13,059 bases of DNA from JAVBSC01 sp031547305. GTDB lineage: Bacteria > Desulfobacterota > Desulfovibrionia > Desulfovibrionales > Desulfovibrionaceae. The DNA lies in assembly GCA_031547305.1 (NCBI GenBank), contig JAVBSC010000076.1:1-13059 (forward strand). The letters are read 5' to 3'. Shown here in pieces: positions 1 to 7,440 of the stretch (position 1 is the first letter of the stretch; each line of letters starts with the position of its first letter). The notes below the pieces were generated by a model. That model did no database searches and was not told the origin of the DNA. It saw nothing but the letters and a program-made list of their open reading frames with translations. Position numbers and translations under genes: made by a program.

Positions 1-599
1 AAGGTGATGTTCCAGAAGGTGCGCATGGCTCCAGCGCCCAGATCCCGCGCCGCTTCAAGCAGCCGTACGTCCAGCTTTTCAATGGAGGCGTACAGAGGCA
101 GGATCATGAAGGGCAGCAGAGTGTAGGTAAGGCCGAAGAAGACGGCGAAATCGCCATACATCAGGGATACCGGGCCTTCCACAATTCCGGTCAGGTTGAG
201 CAGCTTGTTGATCAGCCCCTGGGTTTTCAGGATGATGATCAGGGCGTAGGTGCGGATGAGCGAGTTGGTCCAGAAAGGAATGACCACCAGCAGCATCAGC
301 CAGGGCCGGATGCTTTTGTTCGTGCGCGCGAGCAGATAGGCGAACGGGTAGCCCGCCAGCAGGCAGACCGCGGTGCTGACGCAGGCCAGGTACATGGAGT
401 CCAGGAATATGTTGACAAAGGCCGGGTCCAGCAGACGGCCGTAGTTTCCCACCGTGAAGATCGGAATGAAAAAATCGGTTTCACTGCGATCTAGGAAACT
501 GACCAGGAGCAGGGCCAGGTTGGGCAGAAGCGCGAACAGGCCCAGCCAGAACCAGACCGTGGTCACGCTGAAGCGCTTGAAACCGTTATTCCCCTTCAT
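1..599 (-). CDS. potB: Spermidine/putrescine ABC transporter permease PotB (3' end cut by window edge)
   Basis: This is an inner-membrane permease subunit of a PotABCD-type polyamine importer; it would pair with PotC and be energised by PotA. The 199 visible codons run off the left edge without a stop. Residues ~12-35 form a first membrane segment. More segments follow at ~66-90, ~100-124 and ~146-170. The stretch from ~106 (IPFWTNSLIRTYAL) and the run SIEKLDVRLLEAARDLGA at 172-189 closely match E. coli PotB from memory; the second is the EAA loop that docks on the ATPase. The start is the ATG at 599-597, inside the last codons of potA (14-nt overlap), so translation is probably coupled; no strong Shine-Dalgarno is visible. 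potC and potD would be expected beyond the left edge. Family assignment is secure; substrate choice (spermidine or putrescine) is not. Confidence 0.93.
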   Translation of the reverse strand, partial: MKGNNGFKRFSVTTVWFWLGLFALLPNLALLLVSFLDRSETDFFIPIFTVGNYGRLLDPAFVNIFLDSMYLACVSTAVCLLAGYPFAYLLARTNKSIRPWLMLLVVIPFWTNSLIRTYALIIILKTQGLINKLLNLTGIVEGPVSLMYGDFAVFFGLTYTLLPFMILPLYASIEKLDVRLLEAARDLGAGAMRTFWNIT

Positions 600-1698
600 C
601 GTCCAGCACCACTTCCCAGCCGGCCACCCAGCTCACGGCCACGCGCTCGCCGGGGTTGTAGTTGATCTCCTCGTCGTCCTCGTTAAAAAATTCCGCAGCC
701 ATCAGGGTTTTGCCGCTCTCCAGGGTGATCAGCAGATCCACCGTGGCTCCTTTGTACACGGATTGCTCAATACGTCCCAAAAGATGCGGCCCTTCCAGTT
801 CCTCATCGTGCAGGCGGTAAATTTTAAGATCTTCCGGGCGGAGCAGCACCAGGACCTTGTCGTCCGGCTCAAATTCGCGCCGTGTGCGCAGTGAAAAAGC
901 GGTGCTTTCCAACACGGCCTGGTAGGTGTTGTCGCCTCCGGCGGAAAGAATGCGGCCTTCCAGAATGTTAATGTCGCCAACAAACCTGGCCACAAAAAGG
1001 TTTTCCGGCTCCTCGTAAATTTCCTGCGGCGTGCCGATTTGCTCAATGTAGCCCTGATTCATGACCACCACCCGGTCGGACATGGCAAAAGCCTCTTCCT
1101 GGTCGTGGGTCACAAAGACAAAGGTTATGCCCAACTGGCGCTGCAATTGCTTGATTTCCAACTGCATCTGCTTGCGCAGCTTAAAATCCAGGGCGCTGAA
1201 CGGCTCATCCAGCAAGAGCATGAGCGGGTTGTTGATTACAGCCCTGGCTATGGCCACCCGCTGCTGCTGGCCGCCGGAAAGCTGGCGCGGCATGCGGTCC
1301 GCCAGTTTTTCCATATGCACCATGCGCAGAGCCTCGGCCACCCGGTGGGCGATTTCCTCCTTGGGCCGGCGCTGCATTTTCAGACCAAAAGCAATGTTGT
1401 CCCGCACCGTCATGTGCGGAAAAAGCGCGTAGTTCTGAAAAACCGTGTTTACCTGCCGGGATTCCGGCGGCAACTCGTTTACATACTGCCCCTTAAGTTG
1501 CACTTTCCCCTTATCCGGCTTCTCAAAACCGGAAAGCACCCGTAAGATGGTCGTCTTGCCGCAGCCTGAAGGGCCCAGCAAAGTCAGAAACTCCCCGTTG
1601 CGCACGGAAAGACTCACGTCATGCAACGCGCAGGTGGCTCCGAAATACTTGCTCACCCCATGCATTTCAAAAATATAGTCCTCACCCGGCCCGGCCAT
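586..1698 (-). CDS. potA: Spermidine/putrescine ABC transporter ATP-binding protein PotA
   Basis: This is the cytoplasmic ATPase of a polyamine importer, 370 aa and close to E. coli PotA in length. The ABC motifs are intact: Walker A GPSGCGKTT at 42-50, Q-loop Gln88, signature LSGGQ at 140-144, Walker B LMLLLDEP at 159-166 and H-loop His198. The segment after ~235 is a regulatory TOBE-type domain that includes LLRPEDLKI. The start ATG at 1698 has an AGGAG at 1704-1708, five bases away. It lies 45 nt downstream of the glycosyltransferase stop, with a perfect hairpin between the two, and overlaps potB by 14 nt. The potA-potB order matches the E. coli operon. Related CUT1-type or iron ATPases share these motifs; the adjacent PotB supports the polyamine call. 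Confidence 0.95.
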   Translation of the reverse strand: MAGPGEDYIFEMHGVSKYFGATCALHDVSLSVRNGEFLTLLGPSGCGKTTILRVLSGFEKPDKGKVQLKGQYVNELPPESRQVNTVFQNYALFPHMTVRDNIAFGLKMQRRPKEEIAHRVAEALRMVHMEKLADRMPRQLSGGQQQRVAIARAVINNPLMLLLDEPFSALDFKLRKQMQLEIKQLQRQLGITFVFVTHDQEEAFAMSDRVVVMNQGYIEQIGTPQEIYEEPENLFVARFVGDINILEGRILSAGGDNTYQAVLESTAFSLRTRREFEPDDKVLVLLRPEDLKIYRLHDEELEGPHLLGRIEQSVYKGATVDLLITLESGKTLMAAEFFNEDDEEINYNPGERVAVSWVAGWEVVLDDEGE

Positions 1699-1716
1699 GG
1701 CAACTCCTGTATAGCG

Positions 1717-1747
1717 TTAATTTGGCGGATGTAGCCCGCCAAATTAA
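1717..1747. repeat. Perfect 12-bp inverted repeat between the glycosyltransferase gene and potA
   Basis: Arms TTAATTTGGCGG (1717-1728) and CCGCCAAATTAA (1736-1747) are perfect complements around a 7-nt loop. The glycosyltransferase stop codon (1744-1746) lies inside one arm, and the potA Shine-Dalgarno begins 8 bases past the other. No T-run follows on either strand, so it is not a classical intrinsic terminator. It could be a weak terminator, an mRNA-stability or processing hairpin that sets potA levels, or an operator. The structure is seen; the role is inferred. Confidence 0.75.
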
Positions 1748-2733
1748 TCAAAAATTTCCTGGAGCGCTTTTAACTGATTGTCGTGGGAATAGAAAGAGGC
1801 GGCCAGGCGGGCCTGGGTAAGGGCGTTGTCCAGGGCTGGCGTGGGGCTGGCGATGAGCTTGACGGCTTTTTCCAGGGCCAGGGCCGCGGCCAGGACGTCG
1901 CCGTCCGGGCAGAAAAAGCCGTTGCCGCCCCAAGGCAGGGGAGGCAGTGGCAGGGCTGGTTGATAATCTGTGGGGGCGATTTGGCGCATGTAGTCCCAGC
2001 CGCCAAGGCCGGTAAAGCCGACCGCCAGACAGCCGGAGGCCAGAGCTTCCAGGGGTGGCAGGGGGCAGCCTTCCGGGAAGCCGGTGATCAGGAAGATTTG
2101 GGATGCGCCCAGGCGTTCCGCGACTTCCGCCTGGGCCAGACGGTTTATTTCGATAAACCGGCAGGGCGGCAGGCCTGAACCGGCGGTTCTGGCGGTGAAG
2201 ATGTGGAAGATCTGCTCGGCCAGGCCTTTATTTTTGCGCGGCATCCAGGCGATGTCGATGGTTTTGGCGCTGATTTTCGGGCGTGGCTGAAAAAGCTCCG
2301 GATCCAGGGCTGGGCGCAGGATGCCGGAGCACTTCAGATGCAGAATGTTTTCCACAAACCAGGCTACCGGTCCGGAAACAGCGATGAAGCGCAAGGGCAG
2401 CTTACGCCAGAAGCTGCTCGGATCCGGAGGGGAAAACATAAAGGCCCAGTTCTGAACGTAGACATAGCAGGAAGCTTTGCCGAGCAGACCGGGCGCAAGG
2501 GCGTTGGGCCAGCCTTCCGGCACCAGCCAGACGTCTTTGGGTCCAAGCTTGAGGCTGGACCATGGAATTACTTCAAGCTCCGGAGGATAAAAATCAGAGC
2601 CTGGCGCATTTTCCTTGAACGGACAAAGGACTACCTGACGGCCCAGAGCGGCAAGATTCAGCGCCACTTGGCGCAACACAGCCAGGCCGCCGCTGACGCG
2701 GGCAAGCGGGGGAATAAAGATTGCCGTGCGCAT
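1744..2733 (-). CDS. GT-B fold glycosyltransferase, GT4-like
   Basis: This is a 329-aa protein with the outline of a retaining GT4 (glycosyl transferases group 1) enzyme that moves a sugar from a nucleotide donor to an unknown acceptor. The N-terminal domain opens with a hydrophobic strand and a glycine pair (SGG, 14-16). The C-terminal donor-binding half has the E-x7-E motif in PEGCPLPPLEALASG (Glu221 and Glu229) followed by a CLAVG strand. The usual basic residue of the donor site may lie in AWMPRKNK (162-169), but this is uncertain. No signal peptide or membrane segment is evident, so it should act at the cytoplasmic face. ATG at 2733 has AAAGGA at 2741-2746. It lies 21 nt after a membrane-protein gene and a peptidoglycan enzyme, which points to envelope glycan work. 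The acceptor cannot be named. Confidence 0.75.
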   Translation of the reverse strand: MRTAIFIPPLARVSGGLAVLRQVALNLAALGRQVVLCPFKENAPGSDFYPPELEVIPWSSLKLGPKDVWLVPEGWPNALAPGLLGKASCYVYVQNWAFMFSPPDPSSFWRKLPLRFIAVSGPVAWFVENILHLKCSGILRPALDPELFQPRPKISAKTIDIAWMPRKNKGLAEQIFHIFTARTAGSGLPPCRFIEINRLAQAEVAERLGASQIFLITGFPEGCPLPPLEALASGCLAVGFTGLGGWDYMRQIAPTDYQPALPLPPLPWGGNGFFCPDGDVLAAALALEKAVKLIASPTPALDNALTQARLAASFYSHDNQLKALQEIFD

Positions 2734-2754
2734 GGCCTGTCCTTTTTAGTGTGG

Positions 2755-3552
2755 CTACTTGCTTATGGGGAACGTCTCGCTGTATTCCGACAGGCCTTCG
2801 GCATCTATTTCCACTCGCAGGCGATCAATATCCGCCTGGCTTAAGCCAGGCGGCAGGGTAAAGCTGGTGGTAATCTTTTTAAAGCTGGAAATTCTGAAGC
2901 GCAGATCGTCGCGGTTGGCCGTGGTGACGGGTATGTCCGCGTTGGGCCCGACCATGTGCAGAATGATGGATCCGCCGATGGTCTGCGGGTTGTCCTGCTT
3001 GCTCAAATCAAAAGAGACGCGCAGACGGGTATTGCCACTGTAGCGTATGGACACATTGCCGATTTTAAAGGGAAAGTCTGTGGGCTGGTCTGTTTTGGCG
3101 GCGCCTTGGGTGGCGTTTTGCTGCCCCAGCACGGCGGCCAGTTGTTCGGAAGTTGGCGCGGTGGCGTTTCTGGGGGGAGGTGAGGCGTTTCGCGAAGCCG
3201 GCAAAGCGGCCGGGCTGGACAGAGTGGATTCCGAGTTCAGGGGTTCCGGGGCGGCGGGGGGGGATTCTCCGGTTTTTTCCTGGAGGGTCTTGATGTTGCC
3301 AAGGCTTTGAAGATCCAGTCGGGCCTGGCGCAGTTCGGATTCCAGACCGCTGGCTTCCGCGCTCAGGTGGTGGTATTTCTGGTGGAAATACCAGGAGCCG
3401 TAGCCGCCCAGGCCGGCGGCCGCCAGGAGCAGGAAGAGCAGAAAAAAGAAAAGTTTGATCCAGCCGGCGCGCATCCGGAAGCTGCTGGCCGTGGAATCGT
3501 CGCGCATGAGCAGGACGCTGTATGTTCTTGCGGTTTTTATGACCGGTTTCAT
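2755..3552 (-). CDS. Single-pass membrane protein of unknown function, coupled to the L,D-transpeptidase gene
   Basis: I do not recognise a named family. The 265-aa protein has a ~30-residue cytoplasmic N-terminus rich in basic residues, one membrane segment at ~32-54, a predicted coiled coil at ~58-94 (heptad-like Leu/Ala pattern), a Pro/Ala/Ser-rich linker at ~98-135 and a C-terminal domain at ~160-265 with alternating beta-like strands. This looks like a periplasmic bitopic envelope protein. Its ATG overlaps the stop of the upstream gene as ATGA (3549-3552), with GGAAAG at 3557-3562 as ribosome site, so the two proteins are probably made together. The glycosyltransferase gene follows after 21 nt. 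The layout resembles envelope scaffold or divisome proteins (coiled coil plus small domain), but no specific function can be assigned. Confidence 0.85.
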   Translation of the reverse strand: MKPVIKTARTYSVLLMRDDSTASSFRMRAGWIKLFFFLLFLLLAAAGLGGYGSWYFHQKYHHLSAEASGLESELRQARLDLQSLGNIKTLQEKTGESPPAAPEPLNSESTLSSPAALPASRNASPPPRNATAPTSEQLAAVLGQQNATQGAAKTDQPTDFPFKIGNVSIRYSGNTRLRVSFDLSKQDNPQTIGGSIILHMVGPNADIPVTTANRDDLRFRISSFKKITTSFTLPPGLSQADIDRLRVEIDAEGLSEYSETFPISK

Positions 3553-5072
3553 TCAGCTTTCCAGTCTTCCCTGGCTATAAGCCAATTCTGGCCTTCCTGT
3601 TTAAGAACAAGAGTTTTGACGCCTTTGTCGGAGTAGCCGGATTTGTCGCGATAAACCTGGTGCATGTCCGCGCGCAGTTCCGTTTTGCTCACAGTCACGC
3701 GCACGTCGGTCAGGGAAACCTTGGCCGGCTTGCCCTGTTCTGTCCAGGTCTTGCGCTTGTGCGCCCGGATGGCTTCCCGGCCCCTGCGGCCGGATTGCAC
3801 TGCGTCTTTGGCATAGCAGGCGGCGTACTGGTCAATGTTGCCGGATTCCCAGATTTGGCGCCATGATTCCACAAATTTCAAACCTTCCGTGCCCAGGCGT
3901 TCAGCACGCTCGGCCTGGCTTTCTGGCTTCTTTGCCGGAGTGCCCGGCTTTGCTGCCTGGAGGCCGGCCGGTTTTTCCGGCGCCGGCGTTGTTTCCTGGA
4001 CCGGAGTTGGCGCGGGAACGCTCTTTTGCGGCGCTTCAGCAACCATGGTTGTTGTACCGGATTCGGGCGGGGCCGGTGAGGCGTCGGTAACGGGAATGCC
4101 GGGCAGCTTATCCAGCCTGGCCAGGGTGACCACGGAATCCAGGCTGGGCAGCCATTCCATGCCCACTATGCGCAATTCGCCCTTTTTGTCAGCCTGCCAA
4201 TACAGGCGGCGCACACCTTTGGAACTGAGGTTGGGCGCCTTGTAATCCTGAAAAAACCAGGTCACCCAATAGCCCGGCCCCTGGAGCACCTGGATATCCT
4301 GCACCTTGGTGTCTATCCAGGGCAGTTGCTTGAACAGACGTTCCTTCTGGGCCTTGAACTGGGCAAAGTCCTCATCCTGGGCCAGGGTATAGGACTGCGG
4401 ATCATAGTAGTCGAACATGCTGACGGAACGGCTGGTCCAGGCTTTTGCCCACTCCCGGACTTTAGTTTCCAATTGGCGGATGATTTTTTTGTCTTCCGGG
4501 GATGGCTCCACTATGTGGGCGACCTGCGAGGCCAGGGCAACAGGCAGGCCTGGCAGCAGACGTCGGCCCAGGATGGCGATATCGTCATTGTTCATGGCCA
4601 CGCAGCCCTGAGTCTCCATGGGCACAACAGCCTGCCCCCGGCCGTGGATCCAGATGCCGTGACCGGTTTTGCGGCGCAGCTTGTCCACAGGGTTCGGATA
4701 GTTCAGGGTGTAGGCTTCCTTTCCGTACATGCCGAAGTCAAGTCCGGAATTCAGGCGGCGTTCCACAAAATATACACCTTCAGGGGTTTTGAGATCCCCC
4801 TCCACCTGCTTGTCCCCGGGCATCTGCCCGGTTGTGCAAACAAATTCCCGTCTGATCCTTAAGGGGCTTTTACGTTCAAACACGTAAAGCTGCTGGCGGT
4901 TTTTGTCCACAGCAACCAGCATGGGCGGGGCTGCTTCATGCCCGGAGATCAGCGCCTTCCAGCCGGGCGAGGACTCTGGAATATTGCCGGCGGCCCTGGA
5001 TTCTCCAGCCAAAAAAGCTGTAACGCCAACAAACGCGCAAAAAAAGAATAGAATTTTCAGGGCGCTATTCAT
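3549..5072 (-). CDS. YkuD-family L,D-transpeptidase/L,D-carboxypeptidase with NTF2-like C-terminal domains (Csd6/Pgp2-like)
   Basis: This is a 507-aa periplasmic peptidoglycan enzyme. Residues 1-28 form a signal peptide (hydrophobic core ~6-21, cleavage near SRAA). The YkuD domain spans ~50-185, with catalytic His143 in GIWIHGRG and nucleophile Cys157 in TQGCVAM, replacing the more common SHGC. From memory, this form of the motif and the following NTF2-like domain resemble Helicobacter Csd6 and Campylobacter Pgp2, L,D-carboxypeptidases that trim peptide stems and set helical cell shape. Residues ~195-310 look like one NTF2/SnoaL-like domain. A Pro/Ala/Lys linker (~330-390) leads to a second at ~393-507 (ESWRQIWESGNIDQYAACY is typical of the fold). 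The ATG at 5072 has GGAG at 5084-5087, a slightly long spacing. Whether it cross-links, cleaves or attaches lipoprotein cannot be told from sequence. Confidence 0.88.
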   Translation of the reverse strand: MNSALKILFFFCAFVGVTAFLAGESRAAGNIPESSPGWKALISGHEAAPPMLVAVDKNRQQLYVFERKSPLRIRREFVCTTGQMPGDKQVEGDLKTPEGVYFVERRLNSGLDFGMYGKEAYTLNYPNPVDKLRRKTGHGIWIHGRGQAVVPMETQGCVAMNNDDIAILGRRLLPGLPVALASQVAHIVEPSPEDKKIIRQLETKVREWAKAWTSRSVSMFDYYDPQSYTLAQDEDFAQFKAQKERLFKQLPWIDTKVQDIQVLQGPGYWVTWFFQDYKAPNLSSKGVRRLYWQADKKGELRIVGMEWLPSLDSVVTLARLDKLPGIPVTDASPAPPESGTTTMVAEAPQKSVPAPTPVQETTPAPEKPAGLQAAKPGTPAKKPESQAERAERLGTEGLKFVESWRQIWESGNIDQYAACYAKDAVQSGRRGREAIRAHKRKTWTEQGKPAKVSLTDVRVTVSKTELRADMHQVYRDKSGYSDKGVKTLVLKQEGQNWLIAREDWKAE

Positions 5073-5286
5073 GCAGCATTATGCTCCGGTGTTGCCGCCA
5101 GAGTGCATGGTGTTGAGGAGATCACCCCTTACAAACACAATCGCCAATGACACCATGGCATTGCCGGTTGTTCCCCCGCGGGGTCGGCCCACAAAAAACG
5201 GCAACGCCACCCGCAGCCATTGTTCGTCAGGTCGCATTTCTGGAAAAATCGTATTTTGCGGACCAGGACGTCTTGCTGCCGGCCGT

Positions 5287-5328
5287 AACGCCGGAGCATT
5301 GCAACTTCAAGGCACCCGCTCCGGCGTT
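5287..5328. repeat. 11-bp GC-rich inverted repeat with 20-nt loop
   Basis: Arms AACGCCGGAGC (5287-5297) and GCTCCGGCGTT (5318-5328) are exact complements. No T-run follows closely on either strand. It could be a transcription-factor site, a Rho-type or imperfect terminator for pyrE, or a stable element in the leader of the envelope operon. The structure is certain; the role is unknown. Confidence 0.7.
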
Positions 5329-5364
5329 TAACCGCGAAAGCAAATTGCGCCTATGCCCGCGCGA

Positions 5365-5393
5365 GCGAATTAACATTCTCAATGTTGATTCGC
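5365..5393 (-). repeat. Hairpin immediately after the pyrE stop codon
   Basis: Arms of 13 nt (5365-5377 and 5381-5393) pair except at one position, around a 3-nt loop. The structure begins one base after the pyrE TAG. It lacks a T-tract, so it is more likely a 3'-end-protecting or weak termination hairpin than a full intrinsic terminator. Confidence 0.6.
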
Positions 5394-5394
5394 C

Positions 5395-5958
5395 CTAGCG
5401 CGCGTGCTTAAGCAATTCGGCACGCGTGAATATAGAAATAAGCTTATATCCGGCCTGTTCTATTTCCTCTTTGCCGCCTTCCTGGCGGTCAAGCACACAG
5501 AGAATCGCGCTCACATGCAACCCGGAGTCCAGCACGCTATCACACGCTTTTAACACAGAACCACCCGTGCTGACAACATCTTCCAACATGGCGATATTGG
5601 CTCCGGAGGAAAAATTCTTAAGCCCCTCCACAGCCCGGCCGGTGCCGTGTTCCTTGGCTTTTTTGCGCACAATGAGTCCGGGCCAGTTAAACCCACGCTC
5701 GCGGGCGGCCAGAGACGTGGCGCTGATCAAGGGATCCGCTCCAAGGGTCATTCCGCCCACGCCCTGAATATCCATACCCCCAAGCAGGCCAACAAACAGA
5801 TGTCCGATAAGCCAGGCGCCCTCCGGATACAAAGAAGTCTGCCGGCAGTCGAAGTAATAGTCGCTTTTGCGCCCGGAACTTAAAATAAAATCACCTTCCA
5901 GATAGGACTTCTCAAACAAAAGCCTGGCCAGGCGCTGTTTTAAGTCTTTTTCGTCCAT
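5395..5958 (-). CDS. pyrE: Orotate phosphoribosyltransferase
   Basis: This cytosolic enzyme makes orotidine 5'-phosphate from orotate and PRPP in de novo pyrimidine synthesis. The 187-aa product has the PRPP-binding loop LEDVVSTGGS at 125-134, the flexible catalytic loop with RKKAKEHGTG at 98-107, and an N-terminal FILSSGRKSDYYFD segment (25-38) typical of OPRTases. I chose the ATG at 5958 because AGGAAG (5965-5970) sits six bases upstream. The frame stays open to a GTG at 6006, but that extension has no ribosome site and looks non-coding. The gene follows purB by 68 nt, with a small CCGTGC/GCACGG hairpin (5992-6008) in the gap, so the two are probably co-transcribed. Confidence 0.95.
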   Translation of the reverse strand: MDEKDLKQRLARLLFEKSYLEGDFILSSGRKSDYYFDCRQTSLYPEGAWLIGHLFVGLLGGMDIQGVGGMTLGADPLISATSLAARERGFNWPGLIVRKKAKEHGTGRAVEGLKNFSSGANIAMLEDVVSTGGSVLKACDSVLDSGLHVSAILCVLDRQEGGKEEIEQAGYKLISIFTRAELLKHAR

Positions 5959-6026
5959 TTTTTGCTTCCTTTTTGCTGAGCTGAGGTGGTTCCGTGCAAG
6001 AGGCACGGTGAACGGAGTCCTACGTT

Positions 6027-7322
6027 CTATTCAAAGACCCTTCCAAAAATCAGCTCTTCATGCCGCAGATAATAATTCAGATCAAACAGTTCTTCCAGGC
6101 GTTCCAGGGTGAGCAGTTTATTGATCTGTTCATCGGCGCGGACGAAGCCGGCGAAAGGCTTGCGTTGATCCCAGCTTTGCATGGCGCAGCGCTGGACCAG
6201 GCTGTAGGCTTCCTGTCTGGGCAGTTTGGCTTCTTCGATCAAAGCGGTTAGGACGCGTTGGGAGAAAAAGAGGCCGTAGGAGGATTCCAGGTTGCGGCGC
6301 ATATTTTCCGGCAGGATACGCAGGTTGGCCAGAAGGCCGGCCAGGCGGCGCAAGCTGTAGTCCATGAGGATGGTGGAATCCGGCATGATCACGCGTTCCA
6401 CGGAAGAATGGCTGATATCGCGCTCGTGCCAAAGGGCCATATTTTCCATGGAGGCCAGGGCGTTGCCGCGCAGCAGGCGGGAAAGCCCAGCCAGGTTTTC
6501 CGCGGAGATGGGGTTCTTTTTATGCGGCATGGCGGAGGAGCCTTTCTGCCCCTTGGCAAAGCCTTCCTCAACTTCCAGCACTTCGGTGCGTTGAAGATGC
6601 CGCAATTCCACGCAGAGGCGCTCTATGCCGCCGGCGGCCAGGGCCAGGGAGGTGAAGTAATGGGCGTGGCGGTCGCGTTGGATAATCTGGGTGGAGATGG
6701 GATCCGGATTAAGGCCGAGGAGTTCGCAGGCTATGGCTTCCACTTGCGGATCCAGCATGGCGTAAGTGCCCACGGCGCCGGAAATTTTACCCACGCGCAC
6801 GCCTTCCATGGCCTGGGCGAAGCGTTCGCGGTGCCTTGTGAACTCCGCGTAAAACCCGGCCAGTTTCAGGCCGAAGCTGGTGGGTTCCGCATGAATGCCA
6901 TGGGTGCGGCCCATGCAGAGCCGGCCTTTGCCAGCCAGGGCGAGCTGCTTGAGCTGAGCCAGAAGAAGGTCGAAGTCCTCCAGAATAAGGCGGCCGGCCC
7001 GGATCAAAAGCAAGGCGTTTGCGGTATCCACAATGTCCGATGATGTGCATCCCAGGTGGATAAAGCGGGCGGCCGGCCCGACTTTTTCTTCCACGGCGCT
7101 CAGAAAGGCTATGACATCGTGCCGGGTTTGTTCTTCTATTTCCTGAACGCGGTCCACGTCAAAATCCGCTTTGGCCCGGATTTGGGCCAAACTGTCCGCG
7201 TCCACGACGCCCAGGCGGTGCCAGGCTTCGCAAACGGCCAGCTCAACTTCCAGCCAGGCCCGCAGGCGGGCTTCCAGGGTCCAGATCGCGCCCATTGCCG
7301 GGCGGGTATAACGGTCTATCAT
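6027..7322 (-). CDS. purB: Adenylosuccinate lyase
   Basis: This fumarase/aspartase-superfamily enzyme cleaves SAICAR to AICAR and adenylosuccinate to AMP, both releasing fumarate, in de novo purine synthesis. The 431-aa product has the superfamily signature GSSAMPHKKNPI at 261-272 on the mobile serine loop, catalytic His141 in GRTHGIHAEPTSFG, and CTSSDIVDT at 92-100. The ATG at 7322 gives the usual MIDRYTRP N-terminus; a TTG three codons upstream is less likely. No clear Shine-Dalgarno precedes either start, and no sigma-70 promoter is visible between it and the terminator at 7371-7401. Either readthrough from fmdB or an unrecognised promoter must drive it. pyrE follows, so purine and pyrimidine genes are linked. 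Confidence 0.96.
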   Translation of the reverse strand: MIDRYTRPAMGAIWTLEARLRAWLEVELAVCEAWHRLGVVDADSLAQIRAKADFDVDRVQEIEEQTRHDVIAFLSAVEEKVGPAARFIHLGCTSSDIVDTANALLLIRAGRLILEDFDLLLAQLKQLALAGKGRLCMGRTHGIHAEPTSFGLKLAGFYAEFTRHRERFAQAMEGVRVGKISGAVGTYAMLDPQVEAIACELLGLNPDPISTQIIQRDRHAHYFTSLALAAGGIERLCVELRHLQRTEVLEVEEGFAKGQKGSSAMPHKKNPISAENLAGLSRLLRGNALASMENMALWHERDISHSSVERVIMPDSTILMDYSLRRLAGLLANLRILPENMRRNLESSYGLFFSQRVLTALIEEAKLPRQEAYSLVQRCAMQSWDQRKPFAGFVRADEQINKLLTLERLEELFDLNYYLRHEELIFGRVFE

Positions 7323-7370
7323 ATGCGGCAAGTGTTGTGGTTATGGTTTTGCGCAGGGCCGGCGGAGAGC

Positions 7371-7401
7371 GAAAACAACACAGCGGGCATATCGCCCGCT
7401 G
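7371..7401 (-). terminator. Intrinsic terminator after fmdB
   Basis: An 8-bp GC-rich stem CAGCGGGC/GCCCGCTG (7381-7388, 7394-7401) with a 5-nt loop is followed on the minus strand by TGTTGTTTTC. This fits Rho-independent termination of the fmdB transcript, though the T-tract is interrupted, so some readthrough into purB is possible. Confidence 0.75.
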
Positions 7402-7440
7402 CGCTGTAAACATCAGTTGCTGAGGAAAAACACCTTGCGG

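Larger units (their letters stand above)
5073..5394. other. Non-coding stretch between pyrE and the transpeptidase gene, rich in inverted repeats
   Basis: No convincing gene is seen in these 322 bases. The stretch holds a hairpin at the pyrE stop (5365-5393), an 11-bp GC-rich inverted repeat (5287-5328), a CCCCGCGGGG palindrome (5174-5183) flanked by TTGCCG/CGGCAA arms (5161-5166, 5199-5204), and a T6 run on the minus strand at 5193-5198. The promoter of the transpeptidase operon should lie here, but I found no -35/-10 or -24/-12 pair I would trust. The motif AACRCCGGAGC occurs three times: minus strand at 5083-5093 and 5318-5328, plus strand at 5287-5297. Confidence 0.6.

Noticed and set aside
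5147..5398. An 83-codon plus-strand frame in the pyrE to transpeptidase spacer.
   Set aside because: Its middle looks faintly protein-like, but there is no ribosome site near its ATG, the frame runs through strong inverted repeats, and I recognise no family.
5959..6006. Upstream GTG start for pyrE.
   Set aside because: The internal ATG at 5958 has AGGAAG at ideal spacing, while the extension crosses the small intergenic hairpin and does not look like coding sequence.
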